Counted from the first letter of the stretch, positions 1-7,730 are shown. The stretch is DNA of 19,637 bases from Planctomycetota bacterium (GCA_027623615.1 JAQBVH010000001.1:1-19637), one strand, 5' to 3'. The notes: generated from the sequence alone by a model not told the origin. Numbers and translations: made by a program.

Positions 1-566
1 AAGCGCTTGGGGGAGAGCAGCGTCACCTCCCGCGTGTGGTCGCTGACGTCGCCCTGGTGGGTCGTCGCCCAGTCCTCGATGCTGTCCCGGGTTCGTTCCT
101 GGGCAGCGTCGAGCTGGACGCTGGAGGTCCACAGGGCCTGACCGGTCTCGGCGGACACGAGGTCCATCGACAGGCCAAGGCGCTGGGGCGGATGGACTTG
201 TAGGTCGGTCACGGTCGGGATCAAGAGCCCGTCGAGGCGATAGCGGCTCGCGACCGCCAGGACCGTGCGTCCGGAATACGTCCCCTTGCGATGCGGTTCG
301 AGGCTCGGGATCGCCTCCAGGTCGAGGGCCGTCAGGCGCACGATCTCGATCGCGGAGCCGGCGCTGAACTCGGCCAGGCACGCGGCCTGGATGTCGTCCT
401 GTTGCTGCTCCGTCAGGCGTGTGCCGACCGGCGGCATCAGGCCGATGCGCCGTAGTTCGTAGGAGCCGAAGTCGGAGACCATGCGCGCGCTGGCGAGCGG
501 CGCGACGGCCTTGGGGCTGGCACAGGCAGCAGCCAGGACGAGGGCGGCCAGGGCGATGGCTCTCAC
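1..566 (-). CDS. Predicted lipoprotein, FlgO/CsgG-like fold possible (3' end outside window)
   Basis: The visible 188 residues begin with a lipoprotein signal (MRAIALAALVLAAAC, lipobox LAAAC), so the mature protein should be lipid-anchored, most likely in the outer membrane. After a short linker there is an alternating strand/helix pattern (RRIGLMPPVG, then a polar helix and IEIVRL, later SMDLVSAETGQALW) that recalls the TolB-N/CsgG-type fold of small outer-membrane lipoproteins such as FlgO. The match is by pattern only. The start is GTG at 566, which overlaps the stop of the preceding lipoprotein gene as GTGA and has AGGGGAG just upstream. It is the last visible gene of the flagellar operon, so a role in the outer-membrane part of the flagellum or its assembly is inferred. 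The C-terminus is missing. Confidence 0.75.
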   Translation of the reverse strand, partial: MRAIALAALVLAAACASPKAVAPLASARMVSDFGSYELRRIGLMPPVGTRLTEQQQDDIQAACLAEFSAGSAIEIVRLTALDLEAIPSLEPHRKGTYSGRTVLAVASRYRLDGLLIPTVTDLQVHPPQRLGLSMDLVSAETGQALWTSSVQLDAAQERTRDSIEDWATTHQGDVSDHTREVTLLSPKR

Positions 567-1225
567 GGCTGGCTCCCCTCACCTTCCGTGGCCAGGCGGC
601 GGCGCGCGGTGTCGTTCAGCTTCGTGAAGTCACGCCATTCGATCGCCGACTGGAGCCACGCCTTCTCCGCCTGCAAGCGCCGGATCTGGGCCGTGGTCAA
701 GCGCGCCGCCAACTCGCGGCGCTGCTCCTCGACCGCGGTCTTCTCGGTGGCCAGCGTGGCGTAGCCGCGCTCGAGCTCGGCGTAGCGCCGGTCGAGCTCG
801 CCGAAGCGGCGCTCGGACTGCTCGAGGGCGGCGTTCAGCACCTCGACCTGCAGCGCCAGCTCCTCGCGTTCCTCGACGGCCAAGCTGTAGGACTCGAGCA
901 GCACCAAGCGGCTGCCGCCCGTCCCGTCGCTGCCGGCGAGGGTGTGGTTCATGCCACCACTGGTGACCTGCACGGTGCCCGCCCCGGGCGAGCGCATCGG
1001 ACCGGTGCCGCTGCCGACCGGGGCGCCATCCCAGCCATACACGGTGTCGTCGGTGCGCGGCACGCCGGTACCCCAGCCGTTGGGGTCGTCGGCTGGCGCC
1101 AGCATGGTCTCGGGTGCCTGCTTCGAGAAGGGGTTGATCGCCGAGTACTGGGAGGCCTTGCAGGAGGCCACGCCCAGGAGGACGACGGCGGCGCAGAGGG
1201 GACGGAGGTTCATGGTGGGGCTCAC
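563..1225 (-). CDS. Coiled-coil lipoprotein in flagellar operon
   Basis: This 220-residue protein carries a lipoprotein signal with lipobox VASC. The GTG at 1225 overlaps the upstream stop as GTGA, but the ATG at 1213 (MNLRPLCAAVVLLGVASC) gives a more usual 18-residue signal and may be the true start. Residues of about 20-110 are Gly/Pro/Asp-rich and probably unstructured. Residues of about 115-200 form a long charged heptad-type helix (EEREELALQVEVLNAALEQ, RRYAELERGYATLATEK), a likely coiled coil. No enzyme motif is seen. A lipid anchor, a flexible linker and a coiled coil fit a periplasmic structural or spacer protein. Its place behind fliA and in front of a second lipoprotein gene suggests a flagellar envelope component. 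The family is not recognised. Confidence 0.8.
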   Translation of the reverse strand: MSPTMNLRPLCAAVVLLGVASCKASQYSAINPFSKQAPETMLAPADDPNGWGTGVPRTDDTVYGWDGAPVGSGTGPMRSPGAGTVQVTSGGMNHTLAGSDGTGGSRLVLLESYSLAVEEREELALQVEVLNAALEQSERRFGELDRRYAELERGYATLATEKTAVEEQRRELAARLTTAQIRRLQAEKAWLQSAIEWRDFTKLNDTARRRLATEGEGSQP

Positions 1226-1461
1226 GGCTGGGTCGGTTGTTCGTCGTACTCGAGGGTGACCACGGTCTGTTCACCGCAGGAGCAGGTCAGCTGGATCGCG
1301 ATCACCCGGCCGCGGTCCTGGACCAGCTCGACCTGCTTCTCGCAGGTGTCGCCGCCGCGCTTGGCGCGGATGGCCGCGTGCGCGCGTTCTGCGGGGGTCA
1401 GCTCGCGCAGGTCGACGCGACTCTTCTTGATGATGGCGGCCATGGCTTCAGGCAGTGACAT
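1222..1461 (-). CDS. Small 79-aa protein with Cys-x-Cys motif
   Basis: The chosen start is the ATG at 1461 (MSLPEAMAAIIKKS), which overlaps the 70-aa gene upstream by 14 nt. A further ATG at 1443 gives MAAIIKKS and is an alternative. The N-terminal half is basic and helical (residues of about 7-35). The C-terminal half looks like beta strands carrying cysteines (GGDTCEK, then QLTCSCGEQTVVTLEY), which could be a minimal metal-binding hairpin. The stop overlaps the next gene as GTGA, so it sits inside the coupled operon. The family is not recognised. An open frame continues upstream in this phase, but there it runs through the 70-aa gene and its composition is arginine/proline-rich in the manner of antisense or out-of-frame translation. 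Confidence 0.65.
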   Translation of the reverse strand: MSLPEAMAAIIKKSRVDLRELTPAERAHAAIRAKRGGDTCEKQVELVQDRGRVIAIQLTCSCGEQTVVTLEYDEQPTQP

Positions 1462-1660
1462 CCAGCCGGCGGCCGGCCTCGTCCTCGGCGGCGCGGCCCA
1501 GGGAACGATCGACTTCGCGCGGGGCCAGCTCCTCCTCCTCGGGGAGCGCGCGCGCTTCGCCGTCGACGACGAAGCGTTGCCTCGTTCGTCCTTGCCGCCG
1601 CTTGGGAGGCAGGATCCGCACCTGGGGGGGCACACGGTCGATGGGTCGCTCCATGATCAT
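1448..1660 (-). CDS. Small 70-aa charged protein coupled to fliA
   Basis: The start ATG at 1660 overlaps the fliA stop as ATGA (a second ATG lies at 1654), and the stop overlaps the next gene by 14 nt. That arrangement is the main support for it being real. The product is short and highly charged: a basic first half (PPQVRILPPKRRQGRTRQ) and an acidic middle (ALPEEEELAPREVDRSL). No signal peptide, membrane segment or known domain is visible. Being translated directly after the flagellar sigma factor makes a role touching FliA, such as an anti-sigma or adaptor protein, worth considering. However, it does not show the pattern of FlgM that I know. It could also be a spurious frame between fliA and the 79-aa gene. 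Confidence 0.5.
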   Translation of the reverse strand: MIMERPIDRVPPQVRILPPKRRQGRTRQRFVVDGEARALPEEEELAPREVDRSLGRAAEDEAGRRLDVTA

Positions 1661-2394
1661 TGCTCCGCAGTTCCCGTCAGCGCCGCGAAGGTCCGGTTCA
1701 ACCGGTAGATCGCGCGGCTGTGGATCTGACTGACTCGTGACTCCGTGACGTCGAGGACCTCGCCGATCTCCTTGAGGAGCAGCTCCTCGCCGTAATACAG
1801 CGTGATGACGGTCTTGTCCTGTTCGGGCAGCTCCTCGATCGCTTCGATCAGCAGCGCGCGCATCTCGTGGAACTCCGCGCTCTCGACCGGGTCGTCGCAG
1901 TGCGGGTCGGAGAGCATCGCGCTCAAGCCTTCCGAGATGCCGTCGTCGAGGGACACCTTCGACGCGCTGGTCGCGGAGAGCAGGATCTCGTCGACCTCCT
2001 CCAGCGAGGTCTCCATCGCCTCCGCGACCTCCTCCGGCGAGGGCGGCACGCCGCGCTCGTGTTCGAGACGCTCGACGATCGCGTCGAGCTGGCGCACCTT
2101 CTCGCGACGGCCGCGCGGAAGGAAGTCGTCCTTGCGCAGCTCGTCGAGGATCGCGCCGCGGATCTTAGCGTAGGTCGAGAACTTCAGCCCGCGCTCGGGC
2201 TCCCAGCTGTCGGCCGCGGCGATCAACCCGAGCATGCCGATGCCGTACAGGTCGTCGCGGTCCATCCCGCCGGGCACGTCGAAGCACATGCGCCCGACCA
2301 GGTGCTTGAGCAGCGGAATGTGCTCGAGGATCAGGGCATCACGCTGCGCCTCCACGCCGGCGGCTCGTTCGGACCAGCCGCTCATGCGGGGCAC
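1657..2394 (-). CDS. fliA: Flagellar sigma factor FliA (sigma-28/WhiG family)
   Basis: This is a 245-residue sigma-70 family protein of the size and domain layout of FliA/WhiG. Region 2 is at about residues 18-92 (DDLYGIGMLGLIAA and FSTYAKIRGAILDELRK, the -10 recognition helix area). Region 3 is at about 96-170. Region 4 is at about 185-238 with a helix-turn-helix (LLLKEIGEVLDVTESRVSQ) that would read the -35 element. Region 1.1 is absent, as usual in this class. It should direct RNA polymerase to late flagellar genes such as flagellin and cap. The start is GTG at 2394 or, equally likely, ATG at 2385 (MSGWSERAAG); neither has a strong ribosome site. It sits 63 nt downstream of a small membrane-protein gene, the largest gap within the operon. 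No recognisable flgM lies in the window. Confidence 0.95.
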   Translation of the reverse strand: MPRMSGWSERAAGVEAQRDALILEHIPLLKHLVGRMCFDVPGGMDRDDLYGIGMLGLIAAADSWEPERGLKFSTYAKIRGAILDELRKDDFLPRGRREKVRQLDAIVERLEHERGVPPSPEEVAEAMETSLEEVDEILLSATSASKVSLDDGISEGLSAMLSDPHCDDPVESAEFHEMRALLIEAIEELPEQDKTVITLYYGEELLLKEIGEVLDVTESRVSQIHSRAIYRLNRTFAALTGTAEQ

Positions 2395-2399
2395 CCCGC
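2386..2399 (-). repeat. Inverted repeat at the fliA start codon
   Basis: GCGGGG-CA-CCCCGC forms a perfect palindromic stem that contains the possible GTG start (2394-2392) and ends one base before the ATG at 2385. In mRNA it would fold as five G-C pairs with a four-base loop, and could reduce access to the fliA start. GC-rich DNA produces such repeats by chance, so the functional reading is tentative. Confidence 0.4.
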
Positions 2400-2457
2400 G
2401 CTCGAGGGGTCAGGATCAAGGATGGAGGACGTCATCGATGGATCTCTTCAACCCCGG

Positions 2458-2760
2458 CTATCGGCCCGGCGCTTCCGAACCCTTGAGGGTGGAATCGTTT
2501 TCAGGCCGCCCTTCTCCGGGCTCCGGAACCAAGTTCGGGACGGGCTCGACATCGGGCGTCACGTGCCGCAACAGCGAGGTCAGGACTCGCGCCGTGAGCA
2601 ACGCCGCCGCCCAGGCCAGCGCGCCCCGCAGGCAGGCGATCGTGACCGGCGCGTCGTTCCAGAGGGCCACCACCGCAGCCGTCGCGCCCGCGAGCGCTGC
2701 GACCTGATGGGCGAAGGCCTTCCAGGCCAGTTCGAGGGGCGGGGTGGTCGGCGCGTCCAT
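2458..2760 (-). CDS. Small two-helix membrane protein between flhG and fliA
   Basis: The 100-residue product has two hydrophobic stretches, at about residues 17-34 (VAALAGATAAVVALW) and about 40-63 (ACLRGALAWAAALLTARVL), joined by a short turn. These are followed by a hydrophilic tail rich in Pro, Glu and Gly (PDVEPVPNLVPEPGEGRPE). This predicts a helical hairpin in the inner membrane with the tail in the cytoplasm. The ATG lies one base after the flhG stop, so it is part of the same coupled unit. No family is recognised. Position alone suggests a link to FlhF/FlhG-based placement or to FliA control. Confidence 0.75.
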   Translation of the reverse strand: MDAPTTPPLELAWKAFAHQVAALAGATAAVVALWNDAPVTIACLRGALAWAAALLTARVLTSLLRHVTPDVEPVPNLVPEPGEGRPENDSTLKGSEAPGR

Positions 2761-2761
2761 C

Positions 2762-3550
2762 TCAGACTGTGGTCAGGGTGTGTCGCAGGCTGCGGTCCAG
2801 GCGCAACCCGAGTTGGCGCAGACACAGGACCTCGAGGCCCTCGCTCTCGAGGGCGAAGGGCCGACCGGCCGCGCCGCGCGCGATCCGCTGTGAGCGCGGC
2901 AGCCAGCCCGCGTGGCGCGGCGAGCGGCACAGGAAGCGCTGGCAGATCGAGCGCAGCTTGCGCGCGATGCCATCCGCCTCAGCCACGTCCGAGGCCTGGT
3001 TGATCACCAGCTCGGGGGTGGGCACGTCGGCGCCAGTGCGCTCACCGTAGCGATCGAGGGCCTTGATCAGACCGTAGGCATCCGTCAACGCGGTCACGTC
3101 CGGTGTCGTGGTGACGAGGACACGATCGGCGAGGCACGCGAAGGCGAGCACGTCCGGCCCGATGCCGGCGGCGCTGTCGCCGAGGACCAGCTCGTAGCGA
3201 CTGGCCAGCTGGGCGAGGGCCGCGACGAAGCGCCCACGCAGGGCCTCGTCCCCCCGGGCCAGCGCCTCGGCGCCGTTGGCTGCCGGCAGCACGTCGAGGC
3301 CACAGGGACCAGCGCGCACGCAGGCCGCGAGGCCGGGGCCGTCGAGGGCGTCCTCGAGGCTCGGACCCTCGGGCAGCGCCAGCATCGTCTCCAGGTCCCC
3401 GAGGCCCAGGTCGAGATCGACGAGCAGGGTGCGGCGCCCCTCGCGCGCCATGGAGATCGCAAGGTTGGCGGCCAGGGTGCTCTTGCCCACCCCGCCCTTG
3501 CCACCCGTGACGAGCACGAAGGGAACCGGAAGTCTCTGGAGGGCGCTCAC
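2762..3550 (-). CDS. flhG: FlhG (FleN/YlxH), MinD-like ATPase regulating flagellar number
   Basis: This is a 262-residue ParA/MinD-family ATPase. The deviant Walker A motif GGKGGVGKST is at residues 16-25, followed by the switch-type LLVDLDLGLGDLETML and, further on, the conserved LVLGDSAAGIGPDV. FlhG restrains flagellar number and works with FlhF at the membrane and on the export apparatus. The GTG start at 3550 overlaps the flhF stop as GTGA; a longer open frame upstream is only an antisense-like extension through flhF. With this start only about ten residues precede the first strand, so the N-terminal DQAxxLR activator motif typical of FlhG proteins is absent. The C-terminus (LRQLGLRLDRSLRHTL) may be the amphipathic membrane-targeting helix. 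Gene order flhA-flhF-flhG-fliA is conserved in many polar flagellates. Confidence 0.93.
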   Translation of the reverse strand: MSALQRLPVPFVLVTGGKGGVGKSTLAANLAISMAREGRRTLLVDLDLGLGDLETMLALPEGPSLEDALDGPGLAACVRAGPCGLDVLPAANGAEALARGDEALRGRFVAALAQLASRYELVLGDSAAGIGPDVLAFACLADRVLVTTTPDVTALTDAYGLIKALDRYGERTGADVPTPELVINQASDVAEADGIARKLRSICQRFLCRSPRHAGWLPRSQRIARGAAGRPFALESEGLEVLCLRQLGLRLDRSLRHTLTTV

Positions 3551-4554
3551 CTGGCGATCCTCCCGCGCAACAAGAGGTCGGCGAAGACGCTCTCGGTCGC
3601 GCGATGCAGGTGCGCGTCGATCGCCGGCCCGTCGCACAGGAACGCGACCGGCAGCTTGCCGGAGAGCGCCTGCTCGAGGACAGGCGCGGGGCGCTCGGTC
3701 TCGTCCAGGCGCGTCACCACGCAGCCGTCGCAGGTGGCGGTCGCGCAGGCGCGCGCGAGGGCCTCGTTGTTGGCGCTCGCGGGGAGCACCAGGAAGCGTA
3801 CGAGCTGAGCCTCGACGTTCTCGAGCGCGAGGGCTTCGGCGAGGCGGTCGAGGGCTGCGCCGTCCTCCGCCGGGCGCCCGGTCGTGTCGATCAAGACCAC
3901 GTCCGGCGCGGGCTCCGCGCTGGCGAGCGCCTGGGCCAGCTTGGCCGGATCGCGCAGCGCAATCGTCGTGCAACCGATGTGCTTGCCGAGGGCCTTGGTC
4001 TGCTCGACCGAACCGACCCGATGGGTGTCGGTGGTCACGATCGCGACCCGCTTGCCGGCCTTGCTGAGGCGCAGGGCGAGCTTGGCCGCGGTGGTCGTCT
4101 TGCCTGCGCCAGGGGCGCCGAGCAGGGCGAAGATCGTGGTCGTGCCGCGGCGCATCTTCGCCTGGGCGACCGAGAAGATCGCTCCGAGTTCGTCCCCGGC
4201 CAGGTCGAGGGGGTGACGCCCCTCATCCGCGCGACCGGCGACCGCTTCGAGTACACGCTCGGTCAGGCGCTGGGAGGTGCCGGACATGCGCAGCCGCTCC
4301 TCGACCTCCGCGGTCGAAGGCCGCGGCTTGGGCACGCGGCCGACCTCGGGCGAGTGCGCGAGGATCGCGCGGGCGCGGCCGCGGAGGCGCGACAGCTCGT
4401 CCTTGGTGCGCGGCGCCGTGTCGGCTACGGCCAGGGTAACCCCCCCTGCGGCGGTGCGTTGTGAGAGCACGACCGCCCTCTCGCCGACCGCGTCGCGGGC
4501 GCGCTCGAGCGCGTCGTTCAGGTCGCGACCTTTGACTTGGTGAATGCGTGTCAT
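3547..4554 (-). CDS. flhF: FlhF, SRP-type GTPase for flagellar placement
   Basis: This 335-residue protein belongs to the SRP54/FtsY/FlhF GTPase group. The N-terminal about 80 residues are the FlhF-specific basic region (MTRIHQVKGRDLNDAL, AVVLSQRT). A helical N domain follows at about 85-130 and the G domain at about 138-335. Nucleotide motifs are visible: P-loop GAPGAGKTT (146-154), TTDTHRVGSVEQ (174-185), DTTGR (223-227) and the guanine-specificity motif as TRLD (281-284), where TKxD is usual. FlhF recruits early flagellar components to the site of assembly. The ATG directly follows the flhA stop with no gap, with GGAGG inside the flhA end serving as ribosome site. It overlaps flhG by 4 nt. 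Confidence 0.95.
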   Translation of the reverse strand: MTRIHQVKGRDLNDALERARDAVGERAVVLSQRTAAGGVTLAVADTAPRTKDELSRLRGRARAILAHSPEVGRVPKPRPSTAEVEERLRMSGTSQRLTERVLEAVAGRADEGRHPLDLAGDELGAIFSVAQAKMRRGTTTIFALLGAPGAGKTTTAAKLALRLSKAGKRVAIVTTDTHRVGSVEQTKALGKHIGCTTIALRDPAKLAQALASAEPAPDVVLIDTTGRPAEDGAALDRLAEALALENVEAQLVRFLVLPASANNEALARACATATCDGCVVTRLDETERPAPVLEQALSGKLPVAFLCDGPAIDAHLHRATESVFADLLLRGRIAR

Positions 4555-6636
4555 CTAGTCCTCCATCTTCACGACCGCGACGGTCTCGACCGCGCGGGCA
4601 GGGATCACTTCGTTGTAGGAAAGCACCGCGACCTTCGGCAGCGAGGAGCGCACCAGCTCGCCGACGAAGCGGCGCACGTTGGAACGCACCAGCAGCACGA
4701 CGTCGAGGCCGGCCTGTGTGGCCTGGGCGATCTGCTCACCCACTTGAACCATCAGCGACTGCAACCAGGCCGGGTTGACCGGCGCAGCGTCGCTGTCCGT
4801 CGCGCCGACCGCCGCGGCCAGACGCAGCTCGACATCGGGGTCGAGCGTGATGGCGCGCACCGTGCCGCCGGCGCTGCCGTGCTGCTCGCACAGGGCGCGC
4901 GCGAGGCGCTGGCGCACGAGCTCGGTCAGGGTGTCGACGTCCTTCGAGCGGCCGATATTGTCGGCCAAGGCCTCGAGGATCGCGGACATGTTGCGGATCG
5001 GCACGTCCTCGGCGAGCAGGTTGCGCAGCACCTGCTGCACGTCGCCGTAGGACATCTTGTCGGGGATCAGCTCGGCGACGACCGAGGGCGAGACCTCCTT
5101 GGCTGCCTCGACGAGGTCCTTGACGTCATCGCGGGTGAGCAGCTCGCCGAGGGTGTCACGCAGGGTCTCCGACAGGTGCGTCACGAGCACGCTGGTCGGG
5201 TCGATGACCGTGTAGCCCATGACCTCGGCCTCGTCGCGACGGTTCTCGTCGATCCACCAGGCCGGCAGCCCGAACGCCGGGTCGACCGTCTGGTCGCCTT
5301 GCAGCTTGCCCGAGGCGCCGCCGGAGTCCATCGCCAGGAAGCGACCCGGGTGGATCTCTCCGCCGGCGACCTCCTGGCCGCCGATCGTCAGGCGGTACGT
5401 GCGCGGGGGCAGCTTGATGTTGTCCTTGATGCGCACGGGCGGCAGGACGACGCCGTGGCGCAGCGCGAAGCGACGCCGCAGCTGCGCGACGTGATCGAGG
5501 ATCCCCCCGCCGGCCTTGTCGTCGACGAGCGGGATCAGTCGGTAGCCGATCTCGAGGCCGACGCGATCGACCCGCAGGAGCTCACTGACCTCTTCCTCTT
5601 CCCTGGCCTTCGGATCGACCTCGGGCTCGGGCTGCTTGGCGGCCATTTGCTCCGCCTGGGCGGCGGCCTGGCGGGTCGAGTTCCAGAGGACGGCCAGGAC
5701 GGTCGCGAGCAGGAAGAAGGGCAGCTTGGGCATGCCGGGCAGGAGCCCGATCATGAACATGGTGCCGGCCGCGATCAGGGTGGCCTTCGGGCGACCTCCG
5801 ATCTGCCCCAGCAGCTTGGGTCCGAGGCTCGACTCGCCCGTGTCCTTGGTGACGAGCACGCCGGCCGCGGTCGAGATGAACAGGGCCGGGATCTGACTGA
5901 CGAGGCCATCGCCGATGGTCAGCTTGGAGTACGTGTCGACCGCGTCGCCGATGCCCATGCCGGCCATCGTGCCGATCGTCACGCCGCCGACCAGGTTGAG
6001 GGCGGTGATGATCAGGCCGGCGATCGCGTCGCCGCGGACGAACTTCGACGCGCCGTCCATCGCGCCGTAGAACTCGGCCTCGGCGCCGATCTCGACCCGG
6101 CGGCGCTTGGCCTCCTCCGAGTCGATCAGGCCCGCGTTGAGGTCCGCGTCGATCGCCATCTGCTTGCCAGGCATCGCGTCGAGCACGAAGCGCGCGGCGA
6201 CCTCGCTGATCCGTCCGGAGCCCTTGGTGATCACCACGAACTGGATGATGATCAGGATCAGGAACACGACCAGGCCGACCGCGAGGTTGTCCCCGCCGAC
6301 GTACTCGCCGAAGGCGGAGATCACGCTACCGGCCTCGCCCCCGGACAGGATCAAGCGTGTGCTCGCCACGTTCAGCCCAAGGCGGCACAGGGTGCTGAAC
6401 AGCAGGATGGTCGGGAACGTCGACAGCTCGGTCGAGGAGCGCGCGTTCATGGTGACCATGAGCAGCAGCACCCCGGCGGTCATGTTGGCCGCCAGCATCA
6501 GATCGAGCATCCACGGCGGCATCGGCGTGACCAAGGTCACGAGCAAGCCGATCACGCCGAGCCCCAGGAAGAGGTCGGAGTAGCGCCGCAGCGCACCGCC
6601 GAGGCGGTCGGTTTTGATCGCGGGGTTCGCCATCAC
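4555..6636 (-). CDS. flhA: FlhA, export gate component of flagellar type III secretion
   Basis: This is a 693-residue FHIPEP-family protein of standard length. The N-terminal about 330 residues hold the membrane helices and the signature cytoplasmic loop (LCRLGLNVASTRLIL, RISEVAARFVLDAMPGKQ, AIDADLNAG at about 161-169, YGAMDGASKFVRGDAIAG). The C-terminal about 350 residues form the soluble ring domain that docks chaperone-substrate complexes and ends in VKMED. It is the proton-driven export channel gate together with FlhB, FliP, FliQ and FliR. The start is GTG at 6636 or the adjacent ATG at 6633; the flhB stop lies 1-2 nt upstream. Nothing is missing or broken. A long open frame on the opposite strand is its shadow. 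Confidence 0.98.
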   Translation of the reverse strand: MMANPAIKTDRLGGALRRYSDLFLGLGVIGLLVTLVTPMPPWMLDLMLAANMTAGVLLLMVTMNARSSTELSTFPTILLFSTLCRLGLNVASTRLILSGGEAGSVISAFGEYVGGDNLAVGLVVFLILIIIQFVVITKGSGRISEVAARFVLDAMPGKQMAIDADLNAGLIDSEEAKRRRVEIGAEAEFYGAMDGASKFVRGDAIAGLIITALNLVGGVTIGTMAGMGIGDAVDTYSKLTIGDGLVSQIPALFISTAAGVLVTKDTGESSLGPKLLGQIGGRPKATLIAAGTMFMIGLLPGMPKLPFFLLATVLAVLWNSTRQAAAQAEQMAAKQPEPEVDPKAREEEEVSELLRVDRVGLEIGYRLIPLVDDKAGGGILDHVAQLRRRFALRHGVVLPPVRIKDNIKLPPRTYRLTIGGQEVAGGEIHPGRFLAMDSGGASGKLQGDQTVDPAFGLPAWWIDENRRDEAEVMGYTVIDPTSVLVTHLSETLRDTLGELLTRDDVKDLVEAAKEVSPSVVAELIPDKMSYGDVQQVLRNLLAEDVPIRNMSAILEALADNIGRSKDVDTLTELVRQRLARALCEQHGSAGGTVRAITLDPDVELRLAAAVGATDSDAAPVNPAWLQSLMVQVGEQIAQATQAGLDVVLLVRSNVRRFVGELVRSSLPKVAVLSYNEVIPARAVETVAVVKMED

Positions 6637-6637
6637 G

Positions 6638-7729
6638 CTACGCCGTCACCGGCGCGCCTCCTTGAACGCGGTAGACATAGGCCAGCACGCCAGCGACAGC
6701 CTGGAACAGGTCCTCGGGCACCTCGTCGCCGATCTCGCAGTCACGGTGCAGCGCACGGGCGAGGGGCGGGTCTTCGTAGACGAGCACGCCCTCCTCCCGT
6801 GCGATCTCCTTGATGCGCCGCGCCACCTCGTCGATGCCCTTGGCGACGACCTTCGGGGCACCGGGCGCGTCCTCGTCGTACTTCAGCGCGACCGCGAAGT
6901 GGGTCGGGTTGGTGACCACCACCGTCGCGTCAGGAACGTCCTGCATCATGCGCCGACCGGCGACCTCGCGCTGGATCTGACGGATCTTGGCCTTGACGTG
7001 CGGGTCGCCCTCGCTGCTCTTGTGCTCGTCCTTGATCTCCTTCTTGCTCATGCGCATCTCCTTGGAGAACTGCGTGCGCTGGAACCAAAGGTCGAAGAGC
7101 GAGATGGCGAGCACGGCCAACACGCCCGCGATCGCTGCCTTGCTGGCCAGGCGTAGCACAGCGGCGAGGCAAGGACCCAGGTCCGCGCCCGCCAGCGCGC
7201 CTACCTGCAGCACGTCCTTCCAGATCACGAGGACCACGGTCGTGGCCAGGGCGAGGAGCTTCAGCGCGGCCATGCCCGTGCGCATCCACGCCTTGGCGCC
7301 GAACATGCGCTTGAGGCCCGCGATCGGGTCCAGCTTGTTCCACTTGGGGGCGATCGCCTGCGGCGACAGGCGGACGCCGCCGACCTGGCTGTAGCCCACG
7401 ATGACCGCCATTAGGAGCACGGGCAGGAGCAGGCCGCCGATAGCGGGCAGGATGTTCTTGATCGTGCTGGCCATCAGACCGGCGAAGGCGTGGTGATCAA
7501 GCTCGGCCATGCCCAGGTCCCCCATCCGGTTCAGGCCGTCGACGACGCCGGCGCCCGTGGCCTCGGCCAGTGCCGGGCCGGCGAGGGCGAAGCCGATCAA
7601 GGCTGCGACCAGCCCGAAGGCGGACATGGTCTCGGTCGAGAAGGCCACCTGGCCCTTCTCGCGCGCGTCCGACAGCCGCTTGGGCGTCGCCTCTTCTGTC
7701 TTGTCTTCCTTGTCCGTTTGCTCGGCCAC
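6638..7729 (-). CDS. flhB: FlhB, export substrate-specificity switch
   Basis: This 363-residue protein starts with the typical hydrophilic FlhB leader (KTEEATPKRLSDAREKGQ). About four membrane segments follow between residues 32 and 215. The cytoplasmic domain holds the autocleavage motif NPTH at residues 274-277, in the context VTNPTHFAVALKYD. Cleavage between Asn and Pro lets the export apparatus switch from rod/hook to filament substrates. The C-terminal part (APKVVAKGIDEVARRIKEIA, then DVPEDLFQAVAGVLAYVYR) matches the family. The start is GTG at 7729, one base after the fliR stop; no better ATG is available upstream of the KTEEATPKR leader. Confidence 0.97.
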   Translation of the reverse strand: MAEQTDKEDKTEEATPKRLSDAREKGQVAFSTETMSAFGLVAALIGFALAGPALAEATGAGVVDGLNRMGDLGMAELDHHAFAGLMASTIKNILPAIGGLLLPVLLMAVIVGYSQVGGVRLSPQAIAPKWNKLDPIAGLKRMFGAKAWMRTGMAALKLLALATTVVLVIWKDVLQVGALAGADLGPCLAAVLRLASKAAIAGVLAVLAISLFDLWFQRTQFSKEMRMSKKEIKDEHKSSEGDPHVKAKIRQIQREVAGRRMMQDVPDATVVVTNPTHFAVALKYDEDAPGAPKVVAKGIDEVARRIKEIAREEGVLVYEDPPLARALHRDCEIGDEVPEDLFQAVAGVLAYVYRVQGGAPVTA

Positions 7730-7730
7730 G

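Noticed and set aside
1462..1635. N-terminal extension of the 79-aa protein
   Set aside because: It overlaps the 70-aa gene in another frame and is Arg/Pro/Ser-rich in the manner of out-of-frame translation. The ATG at 1461 is the better start.
4950..4966. TTGTCGG and its inverted context inside flhA resembling the FliA -10 box
   Set aside because: It lies inside coding sequence without a matching -35 at 15 nt. It shows that the -10 motif alone occurs by chance.
4537..6813. Very long open frame on the plus strand opposite flhA
   Set aside because: flhA on the minus strand is certain from motif to motif. The opposite frame is rich in Asp/Arg/His/Gln with no domain, the usual mirror of GC-rich coding DNA.
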